From positions 2,552,878 to 2,616,877 of the forward strand of contig NC_083582.1 of the NCBI RefSeq assembly GCF_027579695.1: a DNA stretch of 64,000 bases, in the 5' to 3' direction. Shown here piece after piece: positions 27,634 to 37,258 of this stretch (position 1 is its first letter; each line of letters opens with the position of its first letter). Under the pieces are notes generated by a model. That model searched no databases and had not been told where the DNA came from. It saw only the letters and a program-made list of their open reading frames with translations. A program made the position numbers and the translations under genes. This DNA comes from Neoarius graeffei (taxonomy: Eukaryota; Chordata; Actinopteri; Siluriformes; Ariidae).

Positions 27634-27984
27634 CAATGGCGTAGATTTATATAGGGATGGTAGGGACATATCACAATCAATATTTGGGGAATACAAAATG
27701 GTCCCTACCAATATTTACCATTTTATTTTAATATAGCAAAAATCTACATTTATTAATGTAATATTTCAATATACTACGCAGTGGTAGCATTAATTTAAAC
27801 GTTTTGTTTATGAGAGGTTCCGAGATGTATTCGGAGCTATGACGACCCATGCCGCTACTTCATTGGCTGCAACAGAGCGATGGTCATCAGTGGTGCCAGT
27901 CAGGCAGCCTCACGCCAAAGCAGAGGTCCATGTGCTGTGGTGCTGAAAGCAGCAACGCATCTGGCTCGTAATGGCCCGAAACTG

Positions 27985-27990
27985 TATAAA
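27985..27990 (+). promoter_or_regulatory. TATA box of the hAT transposase gene
   Basis: TATAAA lies 54 bp before the proposed ATG (28044), within the conserved 5' end of the element. The same motif is present in the two deleted copies. Its role as promoter is inferred from position. Confidence 0.5.
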
Positions 27991-28496
27991 TTTGTCATTC
28001 TGAATTTGACCACTGTTCTACTTTATAAGCTTAAGAGACAACAATGCCATTGCCACCAAAAAAGAAACGGGACATTAGAAGTTATTTCACCACCGCGACA
28101 GTAAGTATAGTGCGCCCAGAAGTTTGATATTTAGCTGTGTCACGCAACACAATTATTGCAGCGTTCAGTGAAGGCTTAGCTAAGTGTTCTAATTCCTCCT
28201 CCCCTCCCGTGTCTTTTTGGAGTGCTAGTTTTAACTGTCTGTAGTAGCCAACAGGATAAAGCCCTGGCAGATACATGCAATAAACACGGGAAGTCATGGA
28301 AAGATGCTGACAGCTCCCGTTTTCATTAGTTAGTTAGTGCTAGTGTAGCCTGGTGGCTATAAAGCTTGCCAGTTGTTGTTGCTAATTAATGAAAACTCTG
28401 TGCATGAAATTAGACAACAGAAGAAAGATGCAAGCCTTGTGCAGGTTAAGAATCTGTGCTTTTGTCACTATAGTTTTCTTTTTGTCCAGTTTGAAC

Positions 28497-29470
28497 TCAG
28501 TCGTAGCATAATTTCTTTTCACCTGAGCTAAATACATCATGGCAACATGTAGGCGATATTCCAGTCCTCGTGTTTGTTAAAAATGGGTTCATGAATCTTT
28601 TTCATGAACATTTTGTTTGATTACATAGGACACAAAGAAGTGTAGCGCCAACCAGGAGGAGGTTTCGACAGAGGAAGCAGAACCTACAGGTGGTCAGGTG
28701 AGGTGTAAAGTTAAGAACAGGCATAAGTAGGTCAGCAATGACACTGAATGTGATATATGTCGAATAGGGCAGCCAAAAGTTAATTCACATTGGTCTGAAA
28801 TAAATAGAGCTCTGAGACACAGCTCCCAAGATATGTCTACTAATTATATGTTCTTTTTCACATAGGATGTTCAGACATCCAGTGAAGGGGCAGGACAGAT
28901 AGAAGGAGAGGTGGCTGGAGCTTCAGGGCTCCAGGTGAGGTTTTGGTTCTCTGATGTGACATATATGGAATATACTAACAAATGATCTTAGTAAACATAT
29001 GTTATTTTGCCAGTTACTTTGAACTCAGTCATGAAATAATTTCTTTTCACCTGAGCTAAATACATCATGGCAACATGTAGGCGATATTCCAGTCCTCATG
29101 TTTGTTAAAAATGGGTTCATGAATCTTTTTCATGAACATTTTGTTTGATTACATAGGACACAAAGAAGTGTAGCGCCAACCAGGAGGAGGTTTCGACAGA
29201 GGAAGCAGAACCTACAGGTGGTCAGGTGAGGTGTAAAGTTAAGAACAGGCATAAGTAGGTCAGCAATGACACTGAATGTGATGTAGAATAGGTCTACTAA
29301 TTATATAATATTTTTGTTTTTACATAGGATGTTCAGACATCCAGTGAAGGGGCAGGACAGATTGAAGGAGAGGTGGCTGGAGCTTCAGGGCTCCAGGTGA
29401 GGTTTTGGTTCTCTGATGTGACATATATGGAATATACTAACAAATAATCTTAGTAAATATGCCATTTGAA
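28497..29470 (+). repeat. Tandem duplication of transposase exons 2 and 3
   Basis: A block of roughly 0.5 kb, starting near GAACTCAGTC and containing exon 2, intron and exon 3, occurs twice (exons at 28629 and 28866, again at 29157 and 29328). Each exon is 69 nt in phase 0, so the duplication adds 46 codons without changing frame. The intron between the first pair carries an insertion (about 28753-28850) that the second pair and copies 1 and 2 lack. Confidence 0.88.
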
Positions 29471-29548
29471 GTGTTAGTCTTTATTAAGTCAAGCTAGTGT
29501 GAATACAAACCAGGTTACGTTTTGTTTGCTCTATAGGAGGCAGTCAGT

Positions 29549-30377
29549 CAGTGCGTTTACATGCACATAGAGAAAATCGAATTTCTGCCGTTGCTCGACT
29601 GAAATAGAAGTTCTAAATGGCATGGAAACACCTTAGCTCGGCTGAAATTGAACCAAACTTGATTCCTCGTAATCGAGCTACACGACCTAGATTATGCGAT
29701 TTTTGCCGAGCTACTTAGTGCATGTAAACCCTATCGAGCGAGCTACTTACTTCAGCACTGCCCCTTCCGGAAGTGACGAGCTACGAGACCACAAGCGGGA
29801 AACACAACAGCCTCGGTTGAAAAAAAAAAACAGCCTCGGTCGGCATGACACCTCACCTTAGCCGCCACTTTATTAGGAACACTTGTATCTGGGCATGTAC
29901 GCACCCATTTCCAATTAGTTGGTAAGTTATTAGCATGTTAGCAGGCTAACAGTTAATATGTTCACCATTACAGATCAACTTCAACTTAGTGGCCATTTTA
30001 TTAGGAACACTTCTGTTCGTGCATACAAACTACAAACACTTCTTGTGAACAGGAACTGATAACTTTGTTTATACAGTGTTGCCAAATTGGGCGGTTTAAA
30101 TGCATTTTGGCGGGTTTTGAACATATTTTGGGCTGGATAATGTCAGCAGTATTTGGCAACACTGCTCTTGAATAGCTCTTCTTCATGACAACAACCAGAA
30201 GTGTACCAACACACTGGGGCGTGTAGCGCCACCTGTGGCTCGGGTGCACAATGTACCTCACACAATAGCTTGATTTCCTTGTGTGCATGTAGGATTGGAT
30301 TTCTCTGGCACCCCTGCTGGGACCCTTTGCTCGATTACCGACAGCAGCTCGATTTGGATGTGCATGTAAACGTACTG
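29549..30377. mobile_element. MITE inserted in the last transposase exon
   Basis: The ends are inverted: CAGTGCGTTTACATGCAC at the left and GTGCATGTAAACGTACTG at the right, with AGT on both sides (29546-29548 and 30378-30380). Removing the element and one AGT restores a continuous reading frame across the exon. A three-base duplication suits the PIF/Harbinger group, but the class is not certain. In its middle (about 29856-30020) a CCACTTTATTAGGAACACTT motif occurs twice, which is a common fish repeat and probably a secondary insertion. Confidence 0.85.
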
Positions 30378-32982
30378 AGTGTGAGCGCCAGTGACCATCA
30401 AGCAAGTCAGGGTAGCAGTGTCCTGGACATTGGGAGTGCACCATACCAGCCTGATGCAAAATTCATTTCAGCACAGCAGCTGTCCAATACGAGGCTGCTG
30501 TTTCAGGCCAAATGGTTTAGTCTCTATCCATGGCTGCATTATAGCCCCACCATACAAAAAGTTCTTTGTTTTGAGTGTGTCAAAGCCTTTACGATCAAAA
30601 AGACCTCCCTAGAAAAAAACATGATCCTGCATTTAGCCTAAATGGTTTTGGCAATTGGAAAAATGCTTCTGAGAGCTTTACCCGCCATCAAAATAGCAAA
30701 GCACACCTTCATGCGGTCACTGTGAATGCAATGGAGCAAACTCCAGTCCATACACAGCTGGCCAGTGCTTTAGCCAAGACGCAGCAGGAAGCCAGGCATT
30801 GTCTTGTGGAAATTATGGAGTGTGTGAGGTATCTGGCTAGGCAGGGACTTGCAGTGAGAGGGCATGATTCAAATGAGGGTAATTTGTTCCACCTTCTGAA
30901 GTTAAAGGCAAAGGATGACCCAGTCCTAACTTCCTGGCTGACTCGCTGCCATGATTATGTAAGTCCGCAGTGCCAAAATGAATACTTGGCTTTGTTTGGC
31001 AACACAATTGTGAGCGGAATTGCCACAATGATTAGGTCCCTCCCTGTTGTCCAATTTTCCATCATTATGGATGGAACCCAGGACATCCAGGGCAAAGAGC
31101 AGGTCTCTATATGCCTGAGATATGTTGATAAAGACCTGGTGCCAGTGGAAGCATTTCTGGGCTTGTACAATACACCAGCAACAACTGGTGAGCAGATGGC
31201 AAAACTAACTGTGGACGTGCTCCTCAGACTAAACCTGCCTATCTCAGGTTTGCGAGGACAGACGTATGACGGGGCAGCAAGCATGGCAGGGCATTTTTCT
31301 GGGGCCCAGGCAGTGCTTAAAAAGGAGCAGCCCCTGGCATTGTATGTACACTGTGGCGCACATTGTGTCAACCTAATTACACAATGTGCATGCAATTCCT
31401 CACCGTTACTGCGTGATGCGCTTCAGTGGGTCCATGAACTTGGAACACTGAGCAACCAATCCGGCAAATTTAAAGGCATACTGGCACAGCATACTGTACC
31501 AGAGGGGCCCACCAGGACAGTTAAACCACTCTGTCCCACAAGATGGACTGTCCGTGGGCAAGCTGTGCAGGTAGTCCTCAATGAATATGAGGCTATCCTA
31601 AACAGTCTGGAGGAAATGGCCTCATTTGGTTCGGACACAGGCACTAGGGCAAATGGTCTATTGGAGCGATTCCAAAAGGGGAAGACCATTCTGGGCCTCT
31701 TTCTAGCCACAGAGGTGCTCGGAGAGCTTGAGTGTTTGAACAAATTCCTGCAGAATCGTTCCCAAACAATTGCCGGCATGCAGACTGCAGTTCTATATGT
31801 AAGCTCAACTATTCAGGAGAAAAGGACTGAGGAAAAGTTTGCAGAATTGTTTGAGAAGGCAGTGCAGATGGTGGATACTTTAGGGATTGAGGCTATTGAA
31901 ATTCCTCACCAAAGAAAACCCCCTAGGAGATATACTGGTCAGGCTCGTCATCATCAGCCAAAGACAGCAGAGGAGTTCTACAGGATTGAGTTTTTCAAGG
32001 TCTTGGACTGTTTGGATATGCAGTTCAAAGACAGATTCAACCAACCTGATCTGGAGAAATTCAAACAGGTTGAGGATGTGCTCCTCACCGGTAGGCTTAA
32101 TGACACTATTGGAGAGTATCCAGAGATTGACAGGGAGAGTCTGAGGATTCAGCTTCCCATGTTTCTCAACAAGCATGCACTGAAATCAAGTGGAGAAGCT
32201 GCAGATATCCTGAGAAGGATGCCCAGTGAAGTACGTGGCCTGTTTGATGAGGTGGAGAAACTTGTTAGGCTGTTGTTAGTCATCCCTGTGGCATCAGCAG
32301 AAGCTGAAAGAAGCTTCAGTGCTTTGAAAAGGCTAAAAACCTGGCTGAGGTCGACAATGACCCAGCAGCGCCTTAACAACGTCAGCGTATGCCATGTGCA
32401 TCAAACAGCACTTGACCTCATTGATTTGAAAGAAATTGGGCAGCAGTTTGTGTCTGCTAATGACAGACGGAGGCATGTGTTTGGTGTATTTAAATAACAT
32501 TACAGACATATTCATACCCCTGTAAAAATCTGCAGATTACACTGCATTTAGATGGGTGTAAAAGTTCTAAGCATTTATGTTTACATATTTAGTTTTGCCA
32601 GTTGATAAACACAGATGCACATAAGCATGCAACAAACACTGCAATAATACAGAGATTTTTATTTATTTATTTTTATATAGTGCAAGATATTATTTATTTG
32701 TTCTTTTCTGGATATTTTTCTCTTAAATGCACAATATCCCAATAATGTAGAGATTGCATCATTTACCTGAAGTGCAAGAAGTTATTTCTTTGTTCTTATC
32801 TGGATTTGTGTTTGCTGTATAATACAGAAGATCCCAATAATAGTTATTTATTTTGATCTTACCTGGAATGTTTTTCTCTTAACTGCATAAGAGGACAAAA
32901 TGCAAAATGTATGCTAAATTTGGAAAAGGAATAAGTAAAGTGTTCTTGAGCTGTTGCGCTGAGTATGAGTGTGGTTGTGTAC

Positions 32983-33499
32983 AGGCCAATTTATGCTGAC
33001 AACGTAGTCCTCGCAGATAGCGGCGCAGACAGTGTCTGTGTAGCCCCCCCACCTTTGCAGACGCTCTGCGTGCACCTCCCAAAAATTGTGACCACCGCAG
33101 AAGCCTCGCAGACAGCACCGCAGACAAGAGGGCTCTGATTGGTCCACTCGACATCCGCTGTACACGCACTTCCGCTTCCCTACTTTCCCGGTTTGGTTTG
33201 TTTTCATGACCGCCATTTTTAAAAACACGAGCAAAGATGGAGCAGCACGAAGAGCGGTTGATCGAGGAAGTGAGGAAGTACGTACATCTGTACGACTCCA
33301 GTTCTAGTCATTATAAGTAACCGGAGGATAAACACTCCACTAACCACACCCACCAACTACTCCTAGCGATTTCGCGCCCCCTTGCGTTGTGCCGGTGAAT
33401 AACATCGCGCACGCCTATTACTCCCCGCTCAACAATAAATTACAACTGTCTGCGAAAAGCTATCTGCGAAAGCCTTGTCGCAAGAGCATGCAGAGGCCT
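32983..33499 (+). mobile_element. Harbinger-like non-autonomous element (copy in the hAT)
   Basis: About 517 bp beginning AGGCCAATTTATGCTGAC and ending GCAGAGGCCT. It is closely similar to 62330-62843. Copies 1 and 2 of the hAT preserve the empty site GTGTACACGTG, so the limits are clear; TAC flanks it, with one extra T at the right. It contains many GCAGACxGxGTC units and a short frame resembling a MADF domain start (33237-33320). The Harbinger assignment is inferred from the 3-bp target and the MADF remnant. Confidence 0.75.
33237..33320 (+). pseudogene. MADF-domain N-terminal fragment in a Harbinger-like element
   Basis: ATG followed by 26 codons to TAA: MEQHEERLIEEVRKYVHLYD and a serine-rich end. 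The pattern EERLIEEVRK...LYD is how MADF DNA-binding domains begin, and autonomous Harbinger transposons encode a MADF/Myb-like partner protein. The frame stops just after the first helix region, where a full domain would run about 80-90 residues, so this is a remnant. It is kept identically in the second element at 62572-62655. Confidence 0.6.
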
Positions 33500-33597
33500 T
33501 TACACGTGATGTATGATCAAGTTATGGGGGGGGGAGTGGGAGTAAGTTGTAATGTCCCTACCAAAGCTTAGACCAAACCTACGCCCTTGCCAGGACT

Positions 33598-34995
33598 ATT
33601 CAAACTTTTACCCCGTAAGCCGCGCACTTCCCATGTATTTTTTGGGAACTCCCATTCCCAGTTTTTGAGGGTGAACTACATTACTTTTAATTCTTTTAAC
33701 CTCTGCATGTTTTCACTCATAAAGCTTTCTATGCAATGAGCATAATTGTAATAGCTGCAGACTATAATGTAGCCACCTTTAGTGTATTATCAGATTTACA
33801 GCTCAGTGTCAATAAATACTGTAAAATGTTCTAATAATTTACTGGCAGATTTGTCAGTAGAGTTCTGCAAATTTACAGTAAATAATTGTAGTATCTGTAC
33901 CTTTTAGTGTAATTGCTGTGGGTTTTTTTGTTTGGTTTTTTGCCGAATACCACTGTATGTTTTGAGTAATATAGTGTAAATTTAAAATAAATAATAATAC
34001 CCTACATTTGCTCATTTGGCTGACATTTTTAAGGTTAAGGATCCTGCTCCAGCATCCAAACAGAGCAATCTGGCAATACTGGTGTGGACGTGGGACCGCA
34101 ATGTCCACGGCCAAAACAAAATTGTAGTAGAATCACAGTAGCGACTGCACCACCCTGAGAAAACCAGGGAATCTATTGGTTTGATCCAATGGCAAATAGA
34201 ACAAGAAGACAGAGTCATCTATATCCCCGCCCTATACACCAAGTTTCAAGATATTATTTGTCACATTTTTCAAGTTGTGCTGCAGGAACCCAACCCGACC
34301 TCTTTACACTGATCTCAGCAGCCCATGGCATAAACCCACTGGGTCTTTGGTCCAGGGGAGCTAAAAATTAACATCTCTCACATTTCTTAGTATCAAAGGC
34401 ACAAATACATTACTGAATCAACACATTTACCAACTTTCAACACCAAACCACTCATAGCTTTCAAGTTCTGCTCCGGAAACAAAACCTGCCCCTAAGACTA
34501 ACCTCAGAGACTAAGTCTGAAATTGTTTCCATGGAAACATTAAAAATTAAAATTTCTCAAATTTCTGAGGATGAAAAGTCACATCTACATCACCTTGTTA
34601 ACATGTATACCAAGATTCAAATCTGTATCAGCAATAGTTTTGGATATATGCTCCGGAAACGAACATTGCTCTTAGAAACCAAGTCAAAATAAATTTTTTA
34701 TGTAAAAATTTGAAAAATACTTTTTTTCAAAAATCCAAAATGGCAAAAGGCACCAGTTCACATGTTGCTTGATATGTATACACATTTTCATGAAGATATC
34801 TTCAGTAGTTTTAAAGATATGGCCCGGAAATACAGATGGAACCCATTTCTATATCCCCCGCTCAACTTCATTTGGGCGGGGGATAACAAGTACGAGCTGT
34901 GTTGCTGCCCAATCACAAACCTTTTAACTGAATGAAAGAAGACAAGTAGAGATGTGAATTCTCAAATATGTTCTTATTTATTGCAAGGAAAAAGA

Positions 34996-35027
<32 letters not shown>

Positions 35028-35433
35028 AAAATCCACTGCAAAAAAGAAATCACATTAACAGTAATTAAAAACTCTCTACAGCTTTACTACGGTCGAACAA
35101 TATTATCAGCTGCTCAGGTCTTTCCCAGCAGGACCCCAACCTACCTGTGGAGGAGTCCAACACCAACATGCTAGGAGCAATCCAGTAATTCACACCTACT
35201 CAATTTTATGAGATACACACCAATTCTAAATTCCACTACATTGACCCACACAATACTGTAGCCCCAGGCACTGCAAAATGAAGCCCTCCATGTTGGCTCG
35301 GGCCCCGACTGGGTGATGCTCCTGGAACAACCAAACAACAATTACAAATTTGATCATTCCAGTTGGCAAGACAATAGAAGAAAATGTTTGCCTTTGTCCT
35401 ATTGAGAGAAGCCAAACATCCAGTCAACAGGAA
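33598..35433. other. Intergenic region with dispersed repeat sequence
   Basis: No gene was recognised. Between about 34208 and 34890 is sequence with repeat character: it starts near CTATATCCCCGCCC and ends near GGGCGGGGGATAA, which are roughly inverted. Its body contains several phrases such as CTCCGGAAAC and TTTCAAGATAT that recur with variation. A (TAAA)n microsatellite lies at 34997-35031. Around 33790-33900 is AT-rich sequence with TTTACAGTAAAT-type motifs. Confidence 0.5.
34997..35031. repeat. (TAAA)n microsatellite
   Basis: About eight uninterrupted AAAT units. Confidence 0.95.
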
Positions 35434-35446
35434 CATACTGAAATAT

Positions 35447-35822
35447 CTCATCTCATCTCATTATCTCTAGCCGCTTTATCCTTCTACAGGGTCGCAGGCA
35501 AGCTGGAGCCTATCCCAGCTGACTACGGGCGAAAGGCGGGGTTCACCCTGGACAAGTCGCCAGGTCATCACAGGGCTGACACATAGACACAGACAACCAT
35601 TCACACTCACATTCACACCTACGCTCAATTTAGAGTCACCAGTTAACCTAACCTGCATGTCTTTGGACTGTGGGGGAAACCGGAGCACCCGGAGGAAACC
35701 CACGCGGACACGGGGAGAACATGCAAACTCCACACAGAAAGGCCCTCGCCGGCCCCGGGGCTCGAACCCAGGACCTTCTTGCTGTGAGGCGACAGCGCTA
35801 ACCACTACACCACCGTGCCGCC
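35447..35822 (-). mobile_element. tRNA-derived SINE, copy 1
   Basis: Read on the minus strand it starts GGGCGGCACGGTGGTGTAGT and has the Pol III B-box-like GGGTTCGAGCC, so the head is tRNA-derived. The tail ends in TGAGATGAGATGAG. A 13-bp target duplication CATACTGAAATAT flanks it (35434-35446 and 35823-35835). Four copies of this family are in the window. Its long open frames are repeat-derived and not proteins. Confidence 0.92.
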
Positions 35823-35859
35823 CATACTGAAATATAATAACTAAAAATATTTTTAAGGG

Positions 35860-36231
35860 GGGGTGGCGTCGTGGTTAGCGCTGTCACCTCACAGCAAGAA
35901 GGTCCGGGTTCGAGCCCCGGGGCCGACGAGGGCCTTTCTGTGTGGAGTTTGCATGTTCTCCCCGTGTCCGCGTGGGTTTCCTCCGGGTGCTCCGGTTTCC
36001 CCCACAGTCCAAAGACATGCAGGTTAGGTTAACTGGTGACTCTAAATTGAGCGTAGGTATGAATGTGAGTGTGAATGGTTGTCTGTGTCTATGTGTCAGC
36101 CCTGTGATGACCTGGCGACTTGTCCAGGGTGTACCCCGCCTTTCGCCCGTAGTCAGCTGGGATAGGATCCAGCTCGCCTGCGACCCTGTAGAACAGGATA
36201 AAGCGGCTACAGATAATGAGATGATGATGAG
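35860..36231 (+). mobile_element. tRNA-derived SINE, copy 2
   Basis: Same family as copy 1 in the opposite orientation, with target duplication ATTTTTAAGGG (35849-35859 and 36232-36242). The first bases of the tRNA head are divergent (GGGTGGCGTCGTGG). Confidence 0.92.
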
Positions 36232-36242
36232 ATTTTTAAGGG

Positions 36243-37050
36243 AAAGAATTAAAAAGAAGAAAAATAAAGGGAACACTACAGTAAACTCAGCTTAATCACA
36301 AATTTAAGAGAGGGGGAAAGGGAGGTGAAAAAGAACAAACAAAAAGAGAAAGGCTGGACTTTTGGAAGGACTGGGCTGCAGAGGAGCAAAAATAATTTAA
36401 ATATAGAAATATATATGAATTTTGTTTTCAGCAAATATCTTTATTCTGGTCACCATGCTGCAAGTGTGCTGTGAAAGTCAGAAGGCCTGTAGAACAATTT
36501 ACTATACTTCAGGAGGCTCTCCTTCCATGCTAACTGGAATACTACCAATTTAGTTTGAGGCCATTTCCGTTCTAATTTTTCAGTGGTCTGTCTTCAGGTG
36601 TAAGTGTGATCATTATACCAGGGTGAAAGTTGAAAAGTAAAATAAGTGAAAAATTTCCCCTCACACAAACTTCGTGTTGCATCCTGTGGGATCCCAGCCC
36701 TGATGATCAAGTCTGGTCTTATCTAGATCTCCTATGAAGCTTTGGAAAGCTTCATTCAAAAAAAAAGCCCACAACCTCTTTGTTTCTGCGTTTGTATTTG
36801 TTTATAAAGCATCACCTGTTCAATCTGGATCAAGTATTCACACTGATTACATCCCAAACCTCAAACATTACCAGTGACTCTCTTCATTGGGATTGCAAGC
36901 TGAGAACTTGCTAGTAGTGGAAAATGTTTATTATTATTTATTATTGGTGGTGACAGACATTAATTACTGCATTTCGTTGCTTTAGTACTTGTCACTTGTC
37001 AAATGACGATCAAGTTGAATCTGATCTGATCTAATCTAATCTGTTCTCAG
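36243..37050. other. Region upstream of the gvin-like gene
   Basis: AT-rich sequence with no recognised repeat and no long frame. A pentamer tract (GATCTGATCTAATCT) at about 37018-37040 directly precedes a CTGTTCTCAG splice acceptor. Earlier exons or the promoter of the gvin-like gene could lie here but I could not identify them. Confidence 0.5.
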
Positions 37051-37128
37051 CATCCAGGAAAGCAGTCTGTCCAACACGATAAGTTGAGACCGCAACATTC
37101 ACTGGAAGAAAACAAAGAGCACCAGATG
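37051..37128 (+). CDS. Candidate upstream exon of the gvin-like gene
   Basis: A 78-nt open segment bordered by CTGTTCTCAG and ATG|GTGAGC, giving 26 codons in phase 0 at both ends (ending SLEENKEHQM). The next acceptor at 37257-37258 also opens in phase 0, so the two join without shifting frame. It is hydrophilic and has no domain that I recognise. Supported only by splice signals and phase. Confidence 0.55.
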
Positions 37129-37258
37129 GTGAGCAACACCACAACACAGAAAGATGTCCATCCTCAGCTTGTCTACATGTCTAGCATGTGGAGAAAAAGG
37201 CATTTCGGTTATTTATTTTAAATGCTGGTGATATTTTGTGTGATTTTTTTTTTCTCAG

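Larger units (their letters stand above)
28044..32497 (+). pseudogene. hAT transposase, TTF-zinc-finger / ZMYM1-like, spliced, broken
   Basis: Proposed exons are 28044-28100, 28629-28697, 28866-28934, their tandem duplicates 29157-29225 and 29328-29396, then a last exon from 29537 to the stop at 32495-32497. All junctions are phase 0 with consensus splice signals. The last exon is split by a MITE after four codons (EAVS). It resumes at about 30378 with a TTF-type zinc finger region (WFSLYPWLHYS, VLCFECVKAF), then shifts frame near the A-run at about 30615-30622. The remaining 640-codon frame (30575-32497) carries FSIIMDGTQD (Asp166 of that frame), TYDGAASMAG (Asp232), both typical of the RNase-H-like core, and the C-terminal hAT dimerisation motif ASAEAERSFSALKRLKTWLR (around residue 578). 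MITE and frameshift together should abolish a full product, although a one-base sequencing error in the A-run cannot be excluded. Confidence 0.9.
27634..33589 (+). mobile_element. Full-length hAT transposon (ZMYM1/TTF-type), 5.96 kb
   Basis: The terminal inverted repeats are CAATGGCGTAGATTTATA at the left and, on the complementary strand, CAAGGGCGTAGGTTTGG at the right, each followed by GGTAGGGACAT. A perfect 8-bp target duplication CCAGGACT flanks the element (27626-27633 and 33590-33597), which is diagnostic of hAT. Inside lie a TATA box, a spliced transposase gene, a MITE within the last exon (29549-30377) and a Harbinger-like insertion (32983-33499). This is the parent type of the deleted copies at 7008 and 13289. 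Confidence 0.95.

Noticed and set aside
35476-36295. Frames of about 110-130 codons with GFLRVLRFPPQSKDM
   Set aside because: They sit exactly inside SINE copies (also at 42064 and 51206) and are repeat-derived.
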